Origin: Deltaproteobacteria bacterium
GTDB lineage: Bacteria; Bdellovibrionota; O2-12-FULL-43-9; JACQJE01
DNA length: 5,226 nt
Reading direction: 5' to 3'
NCBI GenBank assembly: GCA_016205125.1
Contig: JACQJE010000170.1
Location: forward strand, 1-5,226
Shown here: piece by piece, positions 1-5,181 of the stretch
Position numbering within the stretch: position 1 is the stretch's first letter
Layout of the letters: each line of letters opens with the position of its first letter
Program-made: the position numbers and the translations under genes
Notes under the pieces: generated by a model
Seen by the model: only the letters and a program-made list of their open reading frames with translations
What the model was told of the DNA's origin: nothing
Database searches by the model: none

Positions 1-388
1 ACGTTTTGCTCCCATAAAGGAGTTGCTCGATGTAGGGGACGAGCTGGCCGGGATCGATTGGCTTTGGGAGGTAGCCATCAAAGCCGGCGTTTCTGATCTT
101 CTCTTCGTCTTCGGGTTGGGCAAAGGCCATGAGGGCAATCACTTTAAGTTTTTTCTGTTTTTGATTTTTCTTAATGGCTTTTAACACTTCATAACCATCC
201 TGGTCGGGGAGGCCCATATCGAGGAGGGCAAGATCAGGTTTTTCTTTTTTGAGGAGTGCGATGGCCTCCTTGCCTGAAGTGGCCTGGAGGATCTGAAATC
301 CATTGAGTTGAAGCAGATCGACTGCGAGTTTCATATGAAGGGGCTGGTCTTCTACGACTAAGATGACTTTTGCCGCACCTTGGCCCAT
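1..388 (-). CDS. Single-domain response regulator (CheY/DivK-like receiver), cut by left edge
   Basis: Partial gene: 129 codons are visible from the ATG at 388-386 and the frame is still open at base 1. The protein has the full receiver pattern: acidic pair E13-D14 near the start (VVEDQP), phospho-acceptor D57 in LLDMGLPDQDG, and K109 in the PKP motif (GYLPKPID), with aromatic Y106 close by. In the family these residues bind Mg2+ and accept a phosphoryl group from a histidine kinase; the protein would be cytoplasmic. The usual Thr/Ser after strand 4 is Met87 (IALMAFA), which is unusual. The receiver is essentially complete by residue 125, so this is either a stand-alone regulator about to end or the N-terminus of a larger protein. 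The start is supported by AGGAGG at 405-400, 11 bases upstream. It lies 104 bases downstream of the TVP38-family gene on the same strand. No kinase is visible, so its partner is unknown. Confidence 0.9.
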   Translation of the reverse strand, partial: MGQGAAKVILVVEDQPLHMKLAVDLLQLNGFQILQATSGKEAIALLKKEKPDLALLDMGLPDQDGYEVLKAIKKNQKQKKLKVIALMAFAQPEDEEKIRNAGFDGYLPKPIDPGQLVPYIEQLLYGSKT

Positions 389-492
389 ATTTCAAATGTC
401 CTCCTGTCAGGACAGTATGTTTGTCGATATATTTCTTTAAAATCATTCATTTTTTCGGAAGAAATCCTTTGTAACTTTAGTAGAGCGGCTTT

Positions 493-1179
493 CTATTTCT
501 TTGCGAGTTTGCGCAAGTGGGTGAGTTGTTTCTTGAATAATTTAGGGAGAAAGGCAAGAAAGAGAACGAGGAGGAGAGGGCCCCAGACTTCGATGCGCAG
601 CCAGACTTTGGGATCGCGCAGTGAGAATTCGGCTGCGGCATTGCCAAGACTGACTAATGCAAAACTTGCCGGAATCATCCCAATTAAATTCGCCGCGACG
701 TAATCCCGGGTCGAGACTTTGGTGAGGCCCAGAGCGTAATTGAGGGCATTGTATGGAAAAACAGGGATGAGACGCAGCCAGAAGACAATGTAAAATCCTC
801 TCTTGCCGATTCCCTTATCGAGTTTCGCAATCCGGCCGCTGAGAAGCGATTCCATGCTGTTGCGCCCCAGAGCCCTCGCAATCAGAAAAGCTACCAGAGC
901 GCCTAAATTTGAGCCAACGATGACGAGCAGAGTTCCCCACCAGATGCCGAACAGCACGCCGCCCAGAAGAGTGACAACGGTACCAGGCATAAAAGCAACC
1001 GTCGCGAGAACATAAAGGGAGAGGTATATGAGAGGAGCGAGTGATCCCTGGGATCTGATCCAAAGTCTGAGATTCTCAATTCCTTCATGCGAAAAGAGAG
1101 TCCGCAGGGGGGTAAAGAAGTAGAGGAGAACAATCAGTGCAAAGAATAAAATCAGAACAGTGACTCGGCGATAGTTCAT
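493..1179 (-). CDS. TVP38/TMEM64 (VTT/DedA-superfamily) inner-membrane protein
   Basis: 228 residues, a usual length for bacterial TVP38/TMEM64 proteins. Residues 6-23 form an N-terminal membrane helix. The VTT core follows: PGTVVTLLGGVLFG at 65-78, then G..LGALVAFLIARALGR at 89-106, with the typical small residues, Arg and GR end. The second half has LRLIPVFPYNALNYALGLT at 135-153 and a GMIPASFALVSLG segment at 167-179, which match the re-entrant-loop regions of this superfamily. A last helix at about 199-213 ends in a Lys/Arg-rich cytoplasmic tail. DedA/VTT proteins are linked in the literature to membrane-lipid handling (for example undecaprenyl-phosphate or phospholipid flipping) and envelope homeostasis; the substrate of this one cannot be read from sequence. 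Its ATG overlaps the radical SAM stop (ATGA), and AAGGA lies 9 bases upstream inside that gene, which indicates translational coupling. Confidence 0.9.
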   Translation of the reverse strand: MNYRRVTVLILFFALIVLLYFFTPLRTLFSHEGIENLRLWIRSQGSLAPLIYLSLYVLATVAFMPGTVVTLLGGVLFGIWWGTLLVIVGSNLGALVAFLIARALGRNSMESLLSGRIAKLDKGIGKRGFYIVFWLRLIPVFPYNALNYALGLTKVSTRDYVAANLIGMIPASFALVSLGNAAAEFSLRDPKVWLRIEVWGPLLLVLFLAFLPKLFKKQLTHLRKLAKK

Positions 1180-2084
1180 TTCTCTCCATCCTTGTTGTGG
1201 TTTGCGAAGAATTCATCACACCATCTGCAGACATTTCCCAGATCTTCAATGCGAGCGTTGGCATATTTCAAAGAAAGCCCCTGGTTGAAACCCATCTCTG
1301 CAGGTTCGCCGCGATGGAGAGCTTGCCAGAGAGGGATTTTTGCAGCTCTTTCCAGCAGAGATGAGATTCTTTTCTCTCGCGCATCTCCCAAGGCTTTCTT
1401 TGTCCCTGGACAGCAGGGGTGCACTTCGTAGAGCTGGATCGTGATCTCTTGTGTCTCTTCTCCCCGGGCTAGAAAATTTTTTGCCCCCGATCGCAGTGCG
1501 CAGAAATTATGGTTCGGATCCATCAGAGCAAGCTGATTTATTGCGGCTCTTCCGCGGTACCAGTTGCCGCCGAGCCAATACTCTTCATTAGCGCCGAAAA
1601 AAGAGTAGGTGAGATGTTCCGATGTGCCTGCCGCTTTGGGGATCAAACCGAAACGCTCAAATAAGACAGCAAGTCTTTCCTGATGCATCCCCTGCTGTTT
1701 GTGAAATCGATCAAGACTCGCAATGCTGATTTGATTGACAAAGGGGAGAATGATTTCATCAAAGTCCTGGTCTCTCAAGAGATCTCCATTGGTCTGTACC
1801 GAAATGTGCAAAGTCTTCCCATATTTTTCCCGCAGTTCTTTAAGTAAGGAGGTTAGTTTTTTTCTTTCAGCGAAGGGTTCACCCCCGCTTAAAATGATGC
1901 GATAGAGTCGATCTGGAAGATTGGAGACGATGCGGGAGATCTCCTCCGCTGAAAGCGTTTTGCCGTTGGGTCCAGAATCATTATAGCAGTGCGCGCAAAA
2001 GTCATTACACCTCTGTGTAAAGACCCAATAGATCCGATAGACCTCTTCCCAAGCGGATTGTGCTGAGAGGTTTGCCTCTTTCAT
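1176..2084 (-). CDS. Radical SAM protein with C-terminal cysteine cluster, substrate unknown
   Basis: 302 residues. The radical SAM [4Fe-4S] motif is CNDFCAHC (C26, C30, C33), preceded by the strand YWVFTQR. The SAM-binding GGEP motif is in LSGGEP (65-70). TNGD (98-101) and SIASLDRFH (120-128) fit the barrel strands of the family. Beyond the barrel there are further cysteines: C195, C224-C225 in HPCCPGTKK, and C286 and C289 in CRWCDEFF. This arrangement suggests an auxiliary Fe-S cluster, as in SPASM or twitch-type enzymes, although the spacing is not the standard SPASM pattern. The reaction would start with reductive cleavage of SAM to a 5'-deoxyadenosyl radical in the cytoplasm; the substrate is unknown and no precursor peptide is seen nearby. 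The ATG at 2084 is the only reasonable start (next Met is residue 133), but it has only a weak AGG directly upstream. It is the first gene of the minus-strand group. Confidence 0.88.
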   Translation of the reverse strand: MKEANLSAQSAWEEVYRIYWVFTQRCNDFCAHCYNDSGPNGKTLSAEEISRIVSNLPDRLYRIILSGGEPFAERKKLTSLLKELREKYGKTLHISVQTNGDLLRDQDFDEIILPFVNQISIASLDRFHKQQGMHQERLAVLFERFGLIPKAAGTSEHLTYSFFGANEEYWLGGNWYRGRAAINQLALMDPNHNFCALRSGAKNFLARGEETQEITIQLYEVHPCCPGTKKALGDAREKRISSLLERAAKIPLWQALHRGEPAEMGFNQGLSLKYANARIEDLGNVCRWCDEFFANHNKDGEK

Positions 2085-2100
2085 GCCTGAAATATCTCAT

Positions 2101-2129
2101 GTTTTAAAAAAATTTAGAAGATAAATCAA
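2101..2129 (-). promoter_or_regulatory. Candidate sigma70-type promoter for the radical SAM gene
   Basis: Read on the minus strand, TTGATT (2129-2124) and TAAAAC (2106-2101) are separated by 17 bases, giving a 4/6 to 5/6 fit to the -35 and -10 hexamers. Transcription would start near 2094, about 10 bases before the ATG at 2084, so the leader would be very short and almost without a ribosome binding site. The region is AT-rich, so chance matches are likely. Confidence 0.35.
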
Positions 2130-2143
2130 AGATGTTCTATAAT
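2113..2143 (+). promoter_or_regulatory. Candidate promoter for the plus-strand small membrane protein
   Basis: A consensus TATAAT lies at 2138-2143, in a position to start transcription near 2150. The -35 side is poor: TTTAGA at 2113-2118 with a 19-base spacer or TTAGAA at 2114-2119 with an 18-base spacer. The site overlaps the candidate promoter on the other strand, so the two directions may compete. The -10 element is the strongest part of the evidence. Confidence 0.5.
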
Positions 2144-2194
2144 AGGTGCAATGAACTCATGAAATGCGAATATTAACCTTAACAGGAGGCAGGC

Positions 2195-2620
2195 ATGAAT
2201 CCACAGAATCTGGTGCGCACAATCGTCGTTGGTGTGGTCTGCACAGCAGTCATGAGTGGTTTTGCACTCTTTGCTCCGCTCTTTGGGGTGACCCCTGCGA
2301 ATGTTCCAAATCTTGTGGCTATGACATTCGGTCTTACCCCTGTGATCGGCTGGGTGGCCTTCTTTGTCATGGGATGTTGTTTTGCGCTCATTTATGGGCT
2401 CTGTTACAACATTCTGCCCCTGCAGGGGGTGATGAAGGGGATCACGTACGGCGTGTTCCCCTGGCTTGTGACTCAGATGGTGATGATGCCGATGATGGGG
2501 ATCGGTTTCTTTTCAGGCTCCATGGGGATGGCTTTGGGGAGCTTGATTGGCTATGTCCTCTTTGGCTGTTGTCTTGGCTATCTCTATCGACCTCTGCTCG
2601 TCATGAAACCTGCTCAGTAA
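2195..2620 (+). CDS. Small polytopic membrane protein, DUF6789-like
   Basis: 141 residues, almost entirely hydrophobic, with about four membrane segments: roughly residues 8-30, 48-74, 84-106 and 110-132. The start is secured by a perfect AGGAGG at 2184-2189, 5 bases before the ATG. The Gly-rich helix pattern ending in G..LGYLY resembles the DUF6789 family of small membrane proteins, but I recognise it only by general pattern. Two similar stretches occur, IGWVAFFVMGCCFALIYG (51-68) and IGYVLFGCCLGYLY (118-131), each with a Cys-Cys pair inside a helix, which suggests an internal duplication. A methionine-dense stretch (QMVMMPMMGIG, 94-104) lies in the third helix. No catalytic motif is visible and the function is unknown. 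It is divergently arranged from the radical SAM gene and is followed by a terminator, so it is probably a single-gene transcript. Confidence 0.85.
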   Translation: MNPQNLVRTIVVGVVCTAVMSGFALFAPLFGVTPANVPNLVAMTFGLTPVIGWVAFFVMGCCFALIYGLCYNILPLQGVMKGITYGVFPWLVTQMVMMPMMGIGFFSGSMGMALGSLIGYVLFGCCLGYLYRPLLVMKPAQ

Positions 2621-2629
2621 GTCTTTTTC

Positions 2630-2682
2630 TTGAGCGATGCCGCCCGGCAATGAAGTTTCTCAGCGGCATCGCTCAAATTTTT
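2630..2682 (+). terminator. Intrinsic terminator with perfect 14-bp stem
   Basis: Arms 2630-2643 (TTGAGCGATGCCGC) and 2663-2676 (GCGGCATCGCTCAA) are perfect reverse complements around a 19-base loop. A single A and five T follow at 2678-2682. The stem starts 9 bases after the stop of the small membrane protein, so it should terminate that transcript. On the minus strand the stem is followed by A-rich sequence, so termination is expected only rightwards. The loop is long for a classical terminator, and a shorter inner hairpin GCCG-CC-CGGC (2639-2648) could compete with it. Confidence 0.75.
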
Positions 2683-2702
2683 AGTAAAGATAGGGGGGAT
2701 TT

Positions 2703-2736
2703 TAATATATTGGAACCTCAAGGGAGAGAGGTTGTG
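2703..2736 (+). promoter_or_regulatory. Possible -10 element and leader of the porin operon
   Basis: TAATAT at 2703-2708 (overlapping TATATT at 2706-2711) is the only -10-like sequence between the terminator and the porin start. There is no convincing -35 hexamer; the expected place falls in the T-tract of the terminator. A run of six G (2693-2698) lies just upstream. The ribosome binding purines GGGAGAGAGG (2722-2731) end 5 bases before the ATG. I saw no copy of the enterobacterial Pho box, so phosphate control is not supported by the sequence. Confidence 0.25.
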
Positions 2737-4077
2737 ATGAATCGGATAGGAAAGTTCGAGAAATTCTTATTCTCTTTTAGCTTTCTCCTCTTTTCCGTCA
2801 GTGGCTTCTGTGCAGATCCAGTTGACCCGAACCTGCATTCCGCCCAGGAAGATCGCAACACCGTGAGGGGGATGGTTCGCGAAATTTTGCATGACATGAG
2901 ACTGCAAGAGACTCAGCAACTTCCGAGCGGCCATGTGATAACCCTTTATGACGAAGGATTTCTTTTTATTGGTGAAGATGACAAATTGACTCTGAGCGGG
3001 TGGTATCAAGGAGATCTCAGAGTCCCTCAAGCGAATCATCCGCAAGCCACTCGTTTTCTCAACAGAAGAGCAAGGCTGGATGCCCGTGGCGTTTTGGAGC
3101 AGTACTTTGGATTCCGCCTCATGGGTGAATTTGCGGGAGCAAATGCCCAGCTTCAGGAAGGTTGGTTGGAGTACAATCGCTGGCCCTATGCTCGTCTTCG
3201 GATAGGACAGTACAAAGAGCCTTTTAGTTTGGAGAGCCAGTACTCCTCTCTCTGGATCGACTTTGTCGAGACATCATTGATTGTGAGTAATTTGCAGCCG
3301 GCTGAAGACATTGGCGCAATGTTTTTTGGAAATGTTTTTGACAAAGCGGTTGTTTATACAATCGGTATCTTTAATGGGATCGCGAAAAACGCTGCCGAAA
3401 CGAACGATGATAAAGATCTGGCATCAAGGATCGTGATTCAACCCTTTTCGAAATCTGAATCGAATAGGTTGAAAGATCTCTATTTGGGTGGCTCCGTCAC
3501 AGTCGGTGTACAGCAGAACAACTTTGCGGGTGCGACGTTTACGACCGCGCTTGGCACCCCTTTTCTGACCTTTTCTGCCGCGACTCTCCATAATGGGACA
3601 CGGACGCGCACTGGAGGAGAAGTTGAGTGGTTAGTCGGTCCGGCATCTCTAAAATCGGAATATATCGCATCGCGCTTTGAGCACTTTGAAATGGGAAGTG
3701 GCGTGGCCGATTTTTGGGCGCAGGGTTGGTATCTCTCAGCCACCTGTTTTCTGACCGGAGAGAAGAAGTCTCGAAACAAGTTTATGGTGCCAAAAGAGCA
3801 GTTTGCTCCTTTTGATGGAAAGTGGGGATTGGGCGCTTGGGAAGTGGCAGCACGATTTGAGCAATTTTTTGTCGATCCTGAGTTCATTGGAAAGGGATTT
3901 GCGCGCGGAACGGATCAGGTGGATGCTGTGACCGCTGGTACGAACTGGTGGCCAAACAAGCATATCAAGATGGCGGCAAATTACGTCTATTCAAGATTCG
4001 ATCATATTGTAGGGACGTCTGGGACAAGTCTCAATGACGAGCATGTTTTCTTAAGCCGTTTTCAATTTCATTTTTAG
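2737..4077 (+). CDS. OprP/OprO-family outer-membrane porin (phosphate-selective porin family)
   Basis: 446 residues from the ATG at 2737. The signal peptide is clear: basic N-terminus (MNRIGKFEKF), hydrophobic core at about 10-21, and cleavage near 23-26 (SVSGFCA before DPVD). A short charged segment (35-60) precedes the beta-barrel. Family hallmarks include RFLNRRARLDARG (106-118), LRIGQYKEPFSLE (154-166), WIDFVETSLIVSNLQPAEDIGAMFFG (173-198) and VYTIGIFNG (206-214), which match the Porin_O_P family. The chain ends in an alternating strand FLSRFQFHF with the C-terminal Phe recognised by the BAM machinery. Members form trimeric channels, some selective for phosphate or polyphosphate, but many are not, so specificity is not assigned. 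The same frame stays open upstream to 2164; an upstream start would read through the preceding gene and the terminator and lose the signal peptide, so I rejected it. GTG at 2734 is a minor alternative start. Confidence 0.92.
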   Translation: MNRIGKFEKFLFSFSFLLFSVSGFCADPVDPNLHSAQEDRNTVRGMVREILHDMRLQETQQLPSGHVITLYDEGFLFIGEDDKLTLSGWYQGDLRVPQANHPQATRFLNRRARLDARGVLEQYFGFRLMGEFAGANAQLQEGWLEYNRWPYARLRIGQYKEPFSLESQYSSLWIDFVETSLIVSNLQPAEDIGAMFFGNVFDKAVVYTIGIFNGIAKNAAETNDDKDLASRIVIQPFSKSESNRLKDLYLGGSVTVGVQQNNFAGATFTTALGTPFLTFSAATLHNGTRTRTGGEVEWLVGPASLKSEYIASRFEHFEMGSGVADFWAQGWYLSATCFLTGEKKSRNKFMVPKEQFAPFDGKWGLGAWEVAARFEQFFVDPEFIGKGFARGTDQVDAVTAGTNWWPNKHIKMAANYVYSRFDHIVGTSGTSLNDEHVFLSRFQFHF

Positions 4078-4086
4078 GAGACTACC

Positions 4087-4599
4087 ATGTTCATGACTGC
4101 GCGGGAGTTTTGGACCGTCATTCACGGTTTGCTTTTGGGGACGGTGTATTTGCTCGCATTTTCGGGAGGATTCGCAGAACTTTGGAGCCTTTGGAAAAAT
4201 GGGGAGGCGGCTGGCAATCTCCAAAAACGCGTTCGTCGGATCGCCTGGGGAGCGTGGGTCATGGCGATTACAGGTTGGCTCACTCTCTTCACAGGGACTT
4301 ATATCGTTTATCCCTGGTATCGGGAAAAAACAGCTGACAGCCCCCGCTCCTTTTTATTAGCAGACCCCTTAAGGTCTGCATGGCATACCTTTGGCATGGA
4401 ATGGAAGGAGCACATTGCCTGGATGTCTCCCATTCTCGCGACGGCTGTGGCGGTAATCTTGATTTCCTATGGGGAGAGCGTCGCGAAACGAAGGGACATC
4501 GTGGCATGGATCATTTTCCTTTTTGTATTTGCTTTTTTAACCGCGGCAGTGGCTGGGCTCTTTGGCGCCTTTATCAACAAAGTTGCGCCGATTCATTGA
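4087..4599 (+). CDS. Four-helix membrane protein of unknown function, porin-linked
   Basis: 170 residues with four predicted membrane helices at about 10-32, 52-74, 108-128 and 137-160. AGGAG (4076-4080), 6 bases before the ATG, overlaps the porin stop codon TAG, so translation is probably coupled to the porin. A second ATG two codons later (4093) is possible. Visible motifs are VIHG in helix 1 (H13), GFAELW (28-33), TGTYIVYPWYR (69-79) at the end of helix 2, and WHTFGMEWKEHIAWMSP (99-115) leading into helix 3, with H100 and H109. The motifs look like those of a conserved family, but I cannot attach a name. Histidines at membrane boundaries could bind heme or a metal; this is inference. The protein would sit in the inner membrane, and the loop between helices 2 and 3 is the largest soluble part. 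Confidence 0.85.
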   Translation: MFMTAREFWTVIHGLLLGTVYLLAFSGGFAELWSLWKNGEAAGNLQKRVRRIAWGAWVMAITGWLTLFTGTYIVYPWYREKTADSPRSFLLADPLRSAWHTFGMEWKEHIAWMSPILATAVAVILISYGESVAKRRDIVAWIIFLFVFAFLTAAVAGLFGAFINKVAPIH

Positions 4600-4630
4600 T
4601 ATCAGGTTTGGATAAGATAGAGAGGCCGAA

Positions 4631-4957
4631 ATGAGCATTGACAAAAATAAATCGGGTCGTTTTGCGGCAGCACTTTTCATGGCATCGGTGGCCTGTTTTA
4701 TCCTGGGTCTGTTGACGACAGGAGCTGTGATGAGCTCCTCACTCAAGGAGTGGCTGACGTGGAGTCAACCAGTAGGTCCCCTGAGTGGGAAGACCTTGGT
4801 ATCGCTGATCGTTTGGCTGTTGGGGTGGGGATGGCTCCATTGGCAGTGGAAAAATCGTGAGATTTCTCTCAAAGCCATCGGTACCCTTTCCGTCATTCTA
4901 TTTTGCCTTGCCCTGCTTCTCCTTTTTCCGCCTTTCTTTGAATGGTTTGAATATTGA
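4631..4957 (+). CDS. Three-helix membrane protein of unknown function, partner of the preceding gene
   Basis: 108 residues with three predicted membrane helices at about 11-33, 55-72 and 83-101. AGAGG at 4621-4625 lies 5 bases before the ATG, and the gene starts 31 bases after the previous stop, in keeping with one transcript. The loop after helix 1 holds WSQPVGPLSGK (44-54); helix 2 is tryptophan-rich and ends in WLHWQW (68-73), with the only histidine at H70; helix 3 ends in FPPFFEWFEY at the C-terminus. These short motifs look like fixed points of a conserved family rather than random hydrophobic sequence, and I have the impression that this protein and the four-helix protein occur together elsewhere, but I cannot prove it here. 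No enzyme motif is visible. A small subunit of an inner-membrane complex is a reasonable guess only. Confidence 0.8.
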   Translation: MSIDKNKSGRFAAALFMASVACFILGLLTTGAVMSSSLKEWLTWSQPVGPLSGKTLVSLIVWLLGWGWLHWQWKNREISLKAIGTLSVILFCLALLLLFPPFFEWFEY

Positions 4958-5007
4958 AAAAATTACATGGATGTTCACATAAAATGCGGTATTTTTTTCC
5001 ACTGGAA

Positions 5008-5031
5008 TGGGGTCAGACAGTCGTTTTTTTT
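5008..5031 (+). repeat. TGGGGTCAGAC-type sequence, possible remnant of an IS200/REP-like end
   Basis: TGGGGTCAGACAG (5008-5020) is followed by eight T (5024-5031). Sequences of the GGGGTCAGAC type are, as I recall, common beside REP-associated tyrosine transposase (Y1) genes and in dispersed intergenic repeats. No transposase and no paired inverted copy are visible here, so at best this is a solitary end or remnant. Confidence 0.3.
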
Positions 5032-5038
5032 CAACACG

Positions 5039-5053
5039 TCCAATACTATTGGA
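5039..5053. repeat. Perfect 7-bp dyad around a single base
   Basis: TCCAATA (5039-5045) and TATTGGA (5047-5053) are exact reverse complements with one C between them. The missing loop makes an RNA hairpin with full arms unlikely, so if functional it would be a binding site for a dimeric protein. No promoter or gene follows within the window. Confidence 0.35.
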
Positions 5054-5181
5054 AGCAATAAAAAAGATATTTTCTAATAAATCTAGTCATATCCGATATT
5101 TTTAAGATTGCCATCCCCCTCTCAGCGGCTCCCCCTTCGACCCTATTTAAGGTAATCCCTCAGTGGCACAAAATTTGCTCC

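Noticed and set aside
398..413. Small inverted repeat GTCCT...AGGAC over the ribosome binding site of the response regulator
   Set aside because: Five-base arms with a six-base loop are too weak to claim regulation, although the hairpin would include the Shine-Dalgarno bases.
234..446. 70-codon minus-strand open frame over the receiver gene
   Set aside because: Shadow of the response regulator in another frame; its composition is not protein-like and the receiver frame has all family motifs.
2164..2736. 191-codon open extension upstream of the porin ATG in the same frame
   Set aside because: It overlaps the small membrane protein in another frame, crosses the terminator hairpin, gives a Cys/Ser/His-rich low-sense protein and would bury the signal peptide. 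The ribosome binding site and signal peptide both support 2737.
2621..2736. Pho-box-like operator before the OprP-family porin
   Set aside because: No pair of CTGTCAT-like half sites was found, so phosphate control is not supported.
2791..2820. Lipoprotein signal at Cys25 of the porin
   Set aside because: The residues before the Cys (SGFC) do not make a lipobox, since Phe is at the -1 position; signal peptidase I cleavage fits better with a porin.
3480..3887. 135-codon open frame antisense to the porin
   Set aside because: Lies wholly within the porin, on the opposite strand, without a recognisable motif; the porin frame is well supported.
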